Origin: Gordius sp. MW1
Taxonomy: Eukaryota > Nematomorpha > Gordioida > Gordea > Gordiidae
Direction: 5' to 3'
Length of the DNA: 64,000 nucleotides
Assembly: GCA_964036665.1 (NCBI GenBank)
Contig: OZ038526.1
Location: 16,492,001 to 16,556,000, forward strand
The position numbers were made by a program, and so were the translations under genes. Below, piece after piece: positions 1 through 11,800 of this stretch. The stretch's first letter is position 1. Every line of letters begins with the position of its first letter. The notes below the pieces were generated by a model. The model was not told where the DNA came from. It searched no databases and saw nothing but the letters and a program-made list of their open reading frames with translations.

Positions 1-345
1 AACAAACTAATCGCAACAATAAAACCTTGTCTTTTGTCAAAATGATAGTTCTCGCAACTTAAAACTTCTTTTCGGAAGTCAATGCAGGGTAATAGGATTC
101 TCAAATTGGCTTACTTTTATATATTTTTTCAAGCTCTTTCACATAGAATAACAAAAAAATAAGTATTTTTACCTCAAAATTTTTCATATTTTTTCTTTCA
201 ACCGTATTCATCCGATGAAAGTTGTCGTTTTCAGACACGATTTCCATGATAAAAAGTTAAAATTTATCAGAATCAGAAAACTATTACTTTGAAATCATGA
301 TCGCATAGAGCAGTTTTCAAAAATTAAGCACTCACGTTGCGATAC
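1..345 (+). repeat. First complete monomer in the window (reference unit)
   Basis: I set the unit boundary at aacaaactaatcgc because the window begins there and the same string restarts at 346 and 691, giving two units of exactly 345 bp. In order, the unit holds the right arm of the junction inverted repeat, a C-richer segment (about 45-105) carrying most subtype-diagnostic sites, a T-rich segment, an A-run of variable length (around 153-160) followed by T runs, the palindrome at 207-219, and the conserved tail with atcatgat and gcatagagcag. The boundary is a convention: a tandem array has no natural start. Confidence 0.95.
207..219. repeat. 13-bp palindrome TTCATCCGATGAA
   Basis: TTCATC and GATGAA are perfect 6-bp inverted arms around one central C. 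The site recurs in nearly every monomer. The exceptions are few: one near 550 reads GATTAA, those near 4677 and 10180 read GATAAA, and those near 33869, 39043 and 43875 have the site rewritten as ttggtccgaatgaa. A compact dyad of this kind suits a dimeric DNA-binding protein, but no known binding site is recognised. Confidence 0.8.
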
Positions 346-362
346 AACAAACTAATCGCAAC
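336..362. repeat. Junction inverted repeat: 8-bp arms, 11-nt spacer
   Basis: GTTGCGAT (336-343) and ATCGCAAC (355-362) are perfect reverse complements separated by ACAACAAACTA. This is the first in-window example and most monomers carry the same dyad across their junction. It could form a short hairpin or bind a dimeric protein. Variants are limited and recurrent: loss of GTT trims the arms to 6 bp (for example near 36099 and 54043), GCC in place of GCA weakens the right arm (near 6534), and a degenerate version occurs near 26823. Any role in centromere or heterochromatin function is inference. Confidence 0.85.
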
Positions 363-690
363 AATAAAACCTTGTCTTTTGTCAAAATGATAGTTCTCGC
401 AGCTTAAAACTTCTTTTCCGAAGTCAATCGAGGATAATAGGATTCTCAAATTGGCTTACTTTTATATATTTTTTCAAGCTCTTTCACATAGAATAACGAA
501 AAATAAATATTTTTACCTTAAAATTTTTAATATTTTTTTCTTTCAACCGTATTCATCCGATTAAAGTTGTCGTTTTCAGACACGATTTCCATGATAAAAA
601 GTTAAAATTTATCAGAATCAGAAAACTATTACTTTGAAATCATGATCGCATAGAGCAGTTTTCAAAAATTAACAAGTCACGTTGCGATAC

Positions 691-1014
691 AACAAACTAA
701 TCGCAACAATAAAACCTTGTCTTTTATCAAAATGATACTCGCAGCTTAAAACTTGTTACCGGAAGTTAATCGAGGATAATAGGATTCTCAAATGGCTTAC
801 TTTTATATATTAAGCTCTTTCACATAGAATAACAAAAAATAAATATTTTTACCTCAAAATTTTTCACATTTTTTTCTTTCAACCGTATTCATCCGATGAA
901 AGTTGTCGTTTTCAGACACGATTTCCATGATAAAAAGTTAAGAATCAGAAACTATTACTTTGAAATCATGATCGCATAAAGCAGTTTTAAAATTAAGCAC
1001 TCACGTTGCGATAC
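691..1014 (+). repeat. Shortened monomer (324 bp)
   Basis: This unit begins at aacaaactaa and the next begins at 1015, so it is about 20 bp short. The losses are scattered: the T-rich stretch is cut to tatattaagctc, a few bases are missing after aatgata, and part of the gttaaaatttatcag segment is gone. Its relatives near 4813-5140 and 10320-10640 share most of these losses but retain about nine more bases, so the three descend from one shortened ancestor and this copy lost more. Confidence 0.85.
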
Positions 1015-1704
1015 AACAACTAATCGCAACAATAAAGCCTTGTCTTTTGTCAAAATGATAGTTCTCGCAGCTTAAAACTTCTTTTCCGAAGTCAATCGAG
1101 GATAATAGGATTCTCAAATTGGCTTACTTTTATATATTTTTTCAAGCACTTTCACATAGAATAACAAAAAAAATAAGTATTTTTACCTCAAAATTTTTAA
1201 TATTTTTTTCTTTCAACCGTATTCATCCGATGAAAGTTGTCGTTTTCAGACACGATTTCCATGGTAAAAAGTTAAAATTTATCAGAATCAGAAAACTATT
1301 ACTTTGAAATCATGATCGCATAGAGCAGTTTTCAAAAATTAAGCACTCACGTTGCGATACAACAAACTAATCGCAACAATAAAACCTTGTCTTTTATCAA
1401 AATGATAGTTCTCGCAGCTTAAAACTTCTTTTCGGAAGTCAATCGAGGATAATAGGATTCTCAAATGGCTTACTTTTATATATTATTTTAAGCTCTTTCA
1501 CATAGAATAATAAAAAATAAATATTTTTACCTCGAAATTTTTCACATTTTTTTCTTTCAACCTTATTCATCCGATGAAAGTTGTCGTTTTCAGATACGAT
1601 TTCCATGATAAAAAGTTAAAATTTATCAGAATCAGAAAACTATTACTTTGAAATCATGATTGCATAGAGCAGTTTTCAAAAATTAAGCACTCACGTTGCG
1701 ATAC

Positions 1705-2400
1705 AACAAACTAATCGCAACAATAAAACCATGTCTTTTGTCAAAATGATAGTTCTCGCAGCTTAAAACTTCTTTTCCGAAGTCAATCGAGGATAATAGG
1801 ATTCTCAAATTGGCTTACTTTTATATATTTTTTCAAGCTCTTTCACATAGAATAACAAAATATAAATATTTTTACCTCAAAATTTTTCATATTTTTTTCT
1901 TTCAACCGTGTTCATCCGATGAAAGTTGTCGTTTTCAGATACGATTTTCATGATAAAAAGTTAAAATTTATCAGAATAAGAAAACTATTACTTTGAAATC
2001 ATGATCGCATAGAGCAGTTTTCAAAAATTAAGCACTCACGTTGCGATACAACAAACTAATCGCAACAATAAAACCTTGTCTTTTGTCAAAATGATAGTTC
2101 TCGCAACTTAAAACTTCTTTTCGGAAGTCAATGCAGGATAATAGGATTCTCAAATTGGCTTACTTTTATATATTTTTTCAAGCTGTTTCCCATAGAATAA
2201 CAAAAAAAGAAGTATTTTTACCTCAAAATTTTTCATATTTTTTTCTTTCAACCGTATTCATCCGATGAAAGTTGTCGTTTTCAGACACGATTTCCATGAT
2301 AAAAAGTTAAAATTTATCAGAATCAGAAAACTATTACTTTGAAATCATGATCGCATAGAGCAGTTTTGAAAAATTAAGCACTCACGTTGCGATACAACAA
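1705..2400 (+). repeat. Linking satellite monomers
   Basis: About two ordinary monomers lie between the older 12-monomer echo and the trimer block. The first carries aaaaccatgtctt, a variant also found near 3443 and 8946. The second carries the gcaactta / ttcggaagtcaatgcagg subtype and an unusual gctgtttcccatag. No gene or insertion is present. Confidence 0.8.
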
Positions 2401-4450
2401 ACTAATCGCAACAATAAAACCTTGTCTTTTGTCAAAATGATAGTTCTCGCAGCTTAAAACTTCTTTTCCGAAGTCAATCGAGGATAATAGGATTCTCAAA
2501 TGGCTTACTTTTATATATTTTTTCAAGCTCTTTCACATAGAATAACAAAAAAAAAAGTATTTTTACCTCAAAATTTTTAATATTTTTTTCTTTCAACCGT
2601 ATTCATCCGATGAAAGTTGTCGTTTTCAGACACGATTTCCATGATAAAAAGTTAAAATTTATCAGAATCAGAAAATTATTACTTTGAAATCATGATCGCA
2701 TAGAGCAGTTTTCAAAAATTAAGCACTCACGTTGCGATACAACAAACTAATCGCAACAATAAAACCTTGTCTTTTGTCAAAATGATAGTTCTCGCAGCTT
2801 AAAACTTCTTTTCCGAAGTAAATCGAGGATAATAGGATTCCCAAATTGGCTTACTTTTATATATTTTTTTAAGCTCTTTTACATAGAATAACAAAAAATA
2901 AATATTTTTACCTCAAAATTGTTCACATTTTTTTCTTTCAACCGTATTCATCCGATGAAAGTTGTAGTTTTCAGACACGATTTCCATAATAAAAAGTTAA
3001 AATTTATCAGAATCAAAAAACTCTTACTTTTAAATCATGATCGCATAGAGCAGTTTTCAAAAATTAAGCACTCACGTTGCGATACAACAAACTAATCGCA
3101 ACAATAAAACCTTGTCTTTTGTCAAAATGATAGTTCGCAAATTAAAACTTCTTTTCGGAAGTCAATGCAGGGTAATAGGATTCTCAAATTGGCTTACTTT
3201 TATATATTTTTTCAAGCTCTTTCACATAGAATAACAAAATATAAATATTTTTACCTCAAAATTTTTCACATTTTTTTCTTTCAACCGTATTCATCCGATG
3301 AAAGTTGTCGTTTTCAGACACGATTTCCATGGTAAAATGTTAAAATTTATCAGAATCAGAAAACTATTACTTTGAAATCATGATCGCATAGAGCAGTTTT
3401 CAAAAATTAAGCACTCACGTTGCGATACAACAAACTAATCGCAACAATAAAACCATGTCTTTTGTCAAAATGATAGTTCTCGCAGCTTAAAACTTCTTTT
3501 CCGAAGTCAATCGAGGATAATAGGATTCTCAAATTGGCTTACTTTTATATATTTTTTCAAGCTCTTTCACATAGAATAACAAAAAAAAAGTATTTTTACC
3601 TCAAAATTTTTAATATTTTTTTCTTTCAACCGTATTCATCCGATGAAAGTTGTCGTTTTCAGACACGATTTCCATGATAAAAAGTTAAAATTTATCAGAA
3701 TCAGAAAATTATTACTTTGAAATCATGATCGCATAGAGCAGTTTTCAAAAATTAAGCACTCACGTTGCGATACAAAAACTAATCGCAACAATAAAACCTT
3801 GTCTTTTGTCAAAATGATAGTTCTCGCAGCTTAAAACTTCTTTTCCGAAGTAAATCGAGGATAATAGGATTCCCAAATTGGCTTACTTTTATATATTTTT
3901 TTAAGCTGTTTCACATAGAATAACAAAAAATAAATATTTTTACCTCAAAATTGTTCACATTTTTTTCTTTCAACCGTATTCATCCGATGAAAGTTGTAGT
4001 TTTCAGACACGATTTCCATAATAAAAAGTTAAAATTTATCAGAATCAAAAAACTCTTACTTTGAAATCATGATCGCATAGAGCAGTTTTCAAAAATTAAG
4101 CACTCACGTTGCGATACAACAAACTAATCGCAACAATAAAACCTTGTCTTTTGTCAAAATGATAGTTCTCGCAACTTAAAACTTCTTTTCGGAAGTCAAT
4201 GCAGGGTAATAGGATTCTCAAATTGGCTTACTTTTATATATTTTTTCAAGCTCTTTCACATAGAATAACAAAAAAATAAGTATTTTTACCTCAAAATTTT
4301 TCATATTTTTTACTTTCAACCGTATTCATCCGATGAAAGTTGTCGTTTTCAGACACGATTTCCATGATAAAAAGTTAAAATTTATCAGAATCAGAAAACT
4401 ATTACTTTGAAATCATGATCGCATAGAGCAGTTTTCAAAAATTAAGCACT
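2390..4450 (+). repeat. Trimer higher-order repeat, two copies, period 1,032 bp
   Basis: Three monomers at about 2390-3420 recur at about 3421-4450. Shared rare variants fix the spacing: gattcccaaa at 2836 and 3868 (1,032 bp apart), attgttcacattt, tttccataataaaaag and aaaaaactcttac. Copies differ by several substitutions and short indels, for example attggc against atggc and lengths of the A-run, so the pair is less fresh than the 5.5-kb one. The right copy was later included in the 5,503-bp duplication. Confidence 0.75.
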
Positions 4451-7400
4451 CACGTTGCGATACAACAAACTAATCGCAACAATTAAACCTTGTCTTTTGT
4501 CAAAATGATAGTTCTCGCAGCTTAAAACTTCTTTTCCGAAGTCAATCGAGGATAATAGGATTCTCAAATTGGCTTACTTTTATATATTTTTTCAAGCTCT
4601 TTCACATAGAATAACAAAAAATAAATATTTTTACCTTAAAATTTTTAATATTTTTTTCTTTCAACCGTATTCATCCGATAAAAGTTGTCGTTTTCAGACA
4701 CGATTTCCATGATAAAAAGTTAAAATTTATCAGAATCAGAAAACTATTACTTTGAAATCATGATCGCATAGAGCAGTTTTCAAAAATTAACAAGTCACGT
4801 TGCGATACAACAAACTAATCGCAACAATAAAACCTTGTCTTTTATCAAAATGATACTCGCAGCTTAAAACTTGTTACCGAAAGTCAATCGAGGATAATAG
4901 GATTCTCAAATGGCTTACTTTTATATATTAAGCTCTTTCACATATAATAACAAAAAATAAATATTTTTACCTCAAAGTTTTTCACATCTTTTTCTTTCAA
5001 CCGTATTCATCCGATGAAAGTTGTCGTTTTCAGACACGATTTCCATGATAAAAGTTAAGATTTATCAGAATCAGAAAACTATTACTTTGAAATCATGATC
5101 GCATATAGCAGTTTTAAAATTAACACTCACGTTGCGATACAACAACTAATCGCAACAATAAAGCCTTGTCTTTTGTCAAAATGATAGTTCTCGCAGCTTA
5201 AAACTTCTTTTCCGAAGTCAATCGAGGATAATAGGATTCTCAAATTGGCTTACTTTTATATATTTTTTCAAGCACTTTCACATAGAATAACAAAAAAAAT
5301 AAGTATTTTTACCTCAAAATTTTTCACATTTTTTTCTTTCAACCGTATTCATCCGATGAAAGTTGTCGTTTTCAGACACGATTTCCATGGTAAAAAGTTA
5401 CAATTTATCAGAATCAGAAAACTATTACTTTGAAATCATGATCGCATAGAGCAGTTTTCAAAAATTAAGCACTCACGTTGCGATACAACAAACTAATCGC
5501 AACAATAAAACCTTGTCTTTCATCAAAATGATAGTTCTCGCAGCTTAAAACTTCTTTTCCGAAGTCAATCGAGGATAATAGGATTCTCAAATGGCTTACT
5601 TTTATATATTATTTTAAGCCTTTCACATAGAATAATAAAAAATAAATATTTTTACCTCGAAATTTTTCACATTTTTTTCTTTCAACTTTATTCATCCGAT
5701 GAAAGTTGTCGTTTTCAGATACGATTTCCATGATAAAAAGTTAAAATTTATCAGAATCAGAAAACTATTACTTTGAAATCATGATCGCATAGAGCAGTTT
5801 TCAAAAATTAAGCACTCACGTTGCGATACAACAAACTAATCGCAACAATAAAACCATGTCATTTGTCAAAATGATAGTTCTCGCAACTTAAAACTTCTTT
5901 TCGGAAGTCAATGCAGGATAATAGGATTCTGAAATTGGCTTACTTTTATATATTTTTTCAAGCTCTTTCACATAGAATAACAAAAAAAGAAGTATTTTTA
6001 CCTCAAAATTTTTCATATTTTTTTCTTTCAACCGTATTCATCCGATGAAAGTTCTCGTTTTCAGACACGATTTCCATAATAAAAAGTTAAAATTTATCAG
6101 AATCAGAAAACTATTACTTTGAAATCATGATCGCATAGAGCAGTTTTCAAAAATTAAGCACTCACGTTGCGATACAACAAACTAATCGCAACAATAAAAC
6201 CTTGTCTTTTGTCAAAATGATAGTTCTCGCAGCTTAAAACTTCTTTTCCGAAGTCAATCGAGGATAATAGGATTCTCAAATTGGCTTACTTCTATATTTT
6301 TTTTTAAGCTCTTTCACATAGAATAACAAAAAATAAATATTTTTCCCTCAAAATTTTTCACATTTTTATCTTTCAACCGTATTCATCCGATGAAAGTTGT
6401 CGTTTTCAGACACGATTTCCATAATAAAAAGTTAAAATTTATCAGAATCAGAAAACTATTACTTTGAAATCATTATCTCATAGAGCAGTTTTCAAAAATT
6501 AAGCACTCACGTTGCGATACAACAAACTAATCGCCACAATAAAACCTTGTCTTTTGTCAAAATGATAGTTCTCGCAGCTTAAAACTTCTTTTCCGAAGTC
6601 AATCGAGGATAATAGGATTCTCAAATGGCTTACTTTTATATATTTTTTCAAGCTCTTTCACATAGAATAACAAAAAAATAAGTATTTTTACCTCAAAACT
6701 TTTAATATTTTTTTCTTTCAACCGTATTCATCCGATGAAAGTTGTCGTTTTCAGACACGATTTCCATAATAAAAAGTAAAAATTTATCAGAATCAGAAAA
6801 CTATTACTTTGAAATCATTATCTCATAGAGCAGTTTTCAAAAATTAAGCACTCACGTTGCGATACAACAAACTAATCGCCACAATAAAACCTTGTCTTTT
6901 GTCAAAATGATAGTTCTCGCAGATTAAAACTTCTTTTCCGAAGTCAATCGAGGATAATAGGATTCTCAAACTGGCTTACTTTTATATATTTTTTCAAGCT
7001 CTTTCGCATAGAATAACAAAAAATAAATATTTTTACCTTAAAATTTTTCACATTTTTTTCTTTCAACCGTATTCATCCGATGAAAGTTGTCGTTTTCAGA
7101 TACGATTTTCATGATAAAAAGTTACAATTTATCAGAATAAGAAAACTATTACTTTGAAATCATGATCGCATAGAGCAGTTTTCAAAAATTAAGCACTCAC
7201 GTTGCGATACAACAAACTAATCGAGACAATAAAACCTTGTCTTTTGTCAAAATGATAGTTCTCGCAGCTTAAAACTTCTTTTCCGAAGTCAATCGAGGAT
7301 AATAGGATTCTCAAATGGCTTACTTTTATATATTTTTTCAAGCTCTTTCACATAGAATAACAAAAAAATAAGTATTTTTACCTCAAAATTTTTAATATTT

Positions 7401-8860
7401 TTTTCTTTCAACCGTATTCATCCGATGAAAGTTGTCGTTTTCAGACACGATTTCCATAATAAAAAGTTAAAATTTATCAGAATCAGAAAACTATTACTTT
7501 GAAATCATGATCGCATAGAGCAGTTTTCAAAAATTAAGCACTCACGTTGCGATACAACAAACTAATCGCAACAATAAAACCTTGTCTTTTGTCAAAATGA
7601 TAGTTCTCGCAGCTTATAACTTCTTTTCCGAAGTCAATCGAGGATAATAGGATTCTCAAATTGGCTTACTTCTATATTTTTTTTAAGCTATTTCACATAG
7701 AATAACAAAAAATAAATATTTTTCCCTCAAAATTTTTCACATTTTTTTCTTTCAACCGTATTCATCCGATGAAAGTTGTCGTTTTCAGACACGATTTCCA
7801 TAATAAAAAGTTAAAATTTAACAGAATCAGAAAACTATTACTTTGAAATCATGATCTCATAGACCAGTTTTCAAAAATTAAGCACTCACGTTGCGATACA
7901 ACAAACTAATCGCCACAATAAAACCTTGTCTTTTGTCAAAATGATAGTTGTCGCAGCTTAAAACTTCTTTTCCGAAGTCAATCGAGGATAATAGGATTCT
8001 CAAATGGCTTACTTTTATATATTTTTTCAAGCTCTTTGACATAGAATAACAAAAAAATAAGTATTTTTACCTCAAAATTTTTAATATTTTTTTCTTTCAA
8101 ACGTATTCATCCGATGAAAGTTGCCGTTTTCAGACACGACCATGATAAAAAGTTAAAATTTATCAGAATCAGAAAACTATTACTTTGAAATCATGATCGC
8201 ATAGAGCAGTTTTCAAAAATTAAGCACTCACGTTGCGATACAACAAACTAATCGCAACAATAAAACCTTGTCATTTGTCAAAATGATAGTTCTCGCAACT
8301 TAAAACTTCTTTTCGGAAGTCAATGCAGGATAATAGGATTCTCAAATTGGCTTACTTTTATATATTTTTTCAAGCTCTTTCACATAGAATAACAAAAAAA
8401 GAAGTATTTTTACCTCAAAATTTTTCGTATTTTTTACTTTCAACCGTATTCATCCGATGAAAGTTGTCGTTTTCAGACACGATTTCCATGATAAAAAGTT
8501 AAAATTTATCAGAATCAGAAAACTATTACTTTGAAATCATGATCGCATAGAGCAGTTTTCCAAAATTAAGCATTCACGTTGCGTTATAACAAACTAATCG
8601 AAACAATAAAACCTTGTCTTTTGTCAAATGATAGTTCTCGCAGCTTAAAACTTCTTTTCCGAAGTAAATCGAGGATAATAGTATTCTCAAATTGGCTTAC
8701 TTTTATATATTTTTTTAAGCTCTTTCACATAGAATAACAAAATATAAATATTTTTACCTCAAAATTTTTCACATTTTTTTCTTTCAACCGTATTCATCCG
8801 ATGAAAGTTGTCGTTTTCAGATACGATTTTCATGATAAAAAGTTAAAATTTATCAGAATA
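3358..8860 (+). repeat. 16-monomer higher-order repeat, copy 1 (5,503 bp)
   Basis: This block is followed directly by a near-identical copy at 8861. Markers placed along it keep a spacing of 5,503 bp: accatgtct (3451/8954), the start of an open stretch (5245/10748) and aagctatttc (7685/13188), so there is no net indel. The left edge is set where cagaatcaga (3351-3360) stops agreeing with cagaataaga 5,503 bp downstream. It contains the trimer's right copy, a short-monomer segment and monomers with the rare cttctatattttttt variant. The sharp edge and near identity indicate recent tandem duplication or an assembly duplication. Confidence 0.92.
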
Positions 8861-11800
8861 AGAAAACTATTACTTTGAAATCATGATCGCATAGAGCAGT
8901 TTTCAAAAATTAAGCACTCACGTTGCGATACAACAAACTAATCGCAACAATAAAACCATGTCTTTTGTCAAAATGATAGTTCTCGCAGCTTAAAACTTCT
9001 TTTCCGAAGTCAATCGAGGATAATAGGATTCTCAAATTGGCTTACTTTTATATATTTTTTCAAGCTCTTTCACATAGAATAACAAAAAAAAAGTATTTTT
9101 ACCTCAAAATTTTTAATATTTTTTTCTTTCAACCGTATTCATCCGATGAAAGTTGTCGTTTTCAGACACGATTTCCATGATAAAAAGTTAAAATTTATCA
9201 GAATCAGAAAATTATTACTTTGAAATCATGATCGCATAGAGCAGTTTTCAAAAATTAAGCACTCACGTTGCGATACAAAAACTAATCGCAACAATAAAAC
9301 CTTGTCTTTTGTCAAAATGATAGTTCTCGCAGCTTAAAACTTCTTTTCCGAAGTAAATCGAGGATAATAGGATTCCCAAATTGGCTTACTTTTATATATT
9401 TTTTTAAGCTGTTTCACATAGAATAACAAAAAATAAATATTTTTACCTCAAAATTGTTCACATTTTTTTCTTTCAACCGTATTCATCCGATGAAAGTTGT
9501 AGTTTTCAGACACGATTTCCATAATAAAAAGTTAAAATTTATCGGAATCAAAAAACTCTTACTTTGAAATCATGATCGCATAGAGCAGTTTTCAAAAATT
9601 AAGCACTCACGTTGCGATACAACAAACTAATCGCAACAATAAAACCTTGTCTTTTGTCAAAATGATAGTTCTCGCAACTTAAAACTTCTTTTCGGAAGTC
9701 AATGCAGGGTAATAGGATTCTCAAATTGGCTTACTTTTATATATTTTTTCAAGCTCTTTCACATAGAATAACAAAAAAATAAGTATTTTTACCTCAAAAT
9801 TTTTCATATTTTTTACTTTCAACCGTATTCATCCGATGAAAGTTGTCGTTTTCAGACACGATTTCCATGATAAAAAGTTAAAATTTATCAGAATCAGAAA
9901 ACTATTACTTTGAAATCATGATCGCATAGAGCAGTTTTCAAAAATTAAGCACTCACGTTGCGATACAACAAACTAATCGCAACAATTAAACCTTGTCTTT
10001 TGTCAAAATGATAGTTCTCGCAGCTTAAAACTTCTTTTCCGAAGTCAATCGAGGATAATAGGATTCTCAAATTGGCTTACTTTTATATATTTTTTCAAGC
10101 TCTTTCACATAGAATAACAAAAAATAAATATTTTTACCTTAAAATTTTTAATATTTTTTTCTTTCAACCGTATTCATCCGATAAAAGTTGTCGTTTTCAG
10201 ACACGATTTCCATGATAAAAAGTTAAAATTTATCAGAATCAGAATACTATTACTTTGAAATCATGATCGCATAGAGCAGTTTTCAAAAATTAACAAGTCA
10301 CGTTGCGATACAACAAACTAATCGCAACAATAAAACCTTGTCTTTTATCAAAATGATACTCGCAGCTTAAAACTTGTTACCGAAAGTCAATCGAGGATAA
10401 TAGGATTCTCAAATGGCTTACTTTTATATATTAAGCTCTTTCACATATAATAACAAAAAATAAATATTTTTACCTCAAAGTTTTTCACATCTTTTTCTTT
10501 CAACCGTATTCATCCGATGAAAGTTGTCGTTTTCAGACACGATTTCCATGATAAAAGTTAAGATTTATCAGAATCAGAAAACTATTACTTTGAAATCATG
10601 ATCGCATAAAGCAGTTTTAAAATTAACACTCACGTTGCGATACAACAACTAATCGCAACAATAAAGCCTTGTCTTTTGTCAAAATGATAGTTCTCGCAGC
10701 TTAAAACTTCTTTTCCGAAGTCAATCGAGGATAATAGGATTCTCAAATTGGCTTACTTTTATATATTTTTTCAAGCACTTTCACATAGAATAACAAAAAA
10801 AATAAGTATTTTTACCTCAAAATTTTTCACATTTTTTTCTTTCAACCGTATTCATCCGATGAAAGTTGTCGTTTTCAGACACGATTTCCATGGTAAAAAG
10901 TTACAATTTATCAGAATCAGAAAACTATTACTTTGAAATCATGATCGCATAGAGCAGTTTTCAAAAATTAAGCACTCACGTTGCGATACAACAAACTAAT
11001 CGCAACAATAAAACCTTGTCTTTCATCAAAATGATAGTTCTCGCAGCTTAAAACTTCTTTTCCGAAGTCAATCGAGGATAATAGGATTCTCAAATGGCTT
11101 ACTTTTATATATTATTTTAAGCCTTTCACATAGAATAATAAAAAATAAATATTTTTACCTCGAAATTTTTCACATTTTTTTCTTTCAACTTTATTCATCC
11201 GATGAAAGTTGTCGTTTTCAGATACGATTTCCATGATAAAAAGTTAAAATTTATCAGAATCAGAAAACTATTACTTTGAAATCATGATCGCATAGAGCAG
11301 TTTTCAAAAATTAAGCACTCACGTTGCGATACAACAAACTAATCGCAACAATAAAACCATGTCATTTGTCAAAATGATAGTTCTCGCAACTTAAAACTTC
11401 TTTTCGGAAGTCAATGCAGGATAATAGGATTCTGAAATTGGCTTACTTTTATATATTTTTTCAAGCTCTTTCACATAGAATAACAAAAAAAGAAGTATTT
11501 TTACCTCAAAATTTTTCATATTTTTTTCTTTCAACCGTATTCATCCGATGAAAGTTCTCGTTTTCAGACACGATTTCCATAATAAAAAGTTAAAATTTAT
11601 CAGAATCAGAAAACTATTACTTTGAAATCATGATCGCATAGAGCAGTTTTCAAAAATTAAGCACTCACGTTGCGATACAACAAACTAATCGCAACAATAA
11701 AACCTTGTCTTTTGTCAAAATGATAGTTCTCGCAGCTTAAAACTTCTTTTCCGAAGTCAATCGAGGATAATAGGATTCTCAAATTGGCTTACTTCTATAT

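Larger units (their letters stand above)
1..1735 (+). repeat. Older 12-monomer echo of 4118-5860
   Basis: Five monomers here match the five at about 4118-5860 in order. The match includes the gcagggtaat variant (84 and 4201), the short monomer, the aataaagcct variant (1031 and 5157), and a monomer carrying tattattttaagc and cctcgaaattt. The spacing is 4,117 bp at the left and 4,126 bp further right, about 12 monomers, changed by a small indel. There are more differences than between the 5.5-kb pair, so this duplication appears older. Confidence 0.75.

Noticed and set aside
70-90. CENP-B box-like sequence around ttcggaagtcaatgcaggg
   Set aside because: The start TTCG fits, but the required A and CGGG positions do not match, and the reverse strand and the ttccgaagtcaatcgagg subtype do not match either.
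220-232. gtcgttttcag resembles a 3' splice site
   Set aside because: It recurs in every monomer with no exon or matching donor context; chance similarity in T-rich DNA.
27-265. Possible ancient internal duplication: ttgtcttttgtcaaaatgat near 27 resembles ttgtcgttttcagatacgat near 222, and gcttaaaactt resembles gttaaaattt at a similar offset (~195-198)
   Set aside because: Similarity is weak and confined to low-complexity sequence; it needs a proper alignment score against shuffled monomers before it can be claimed.
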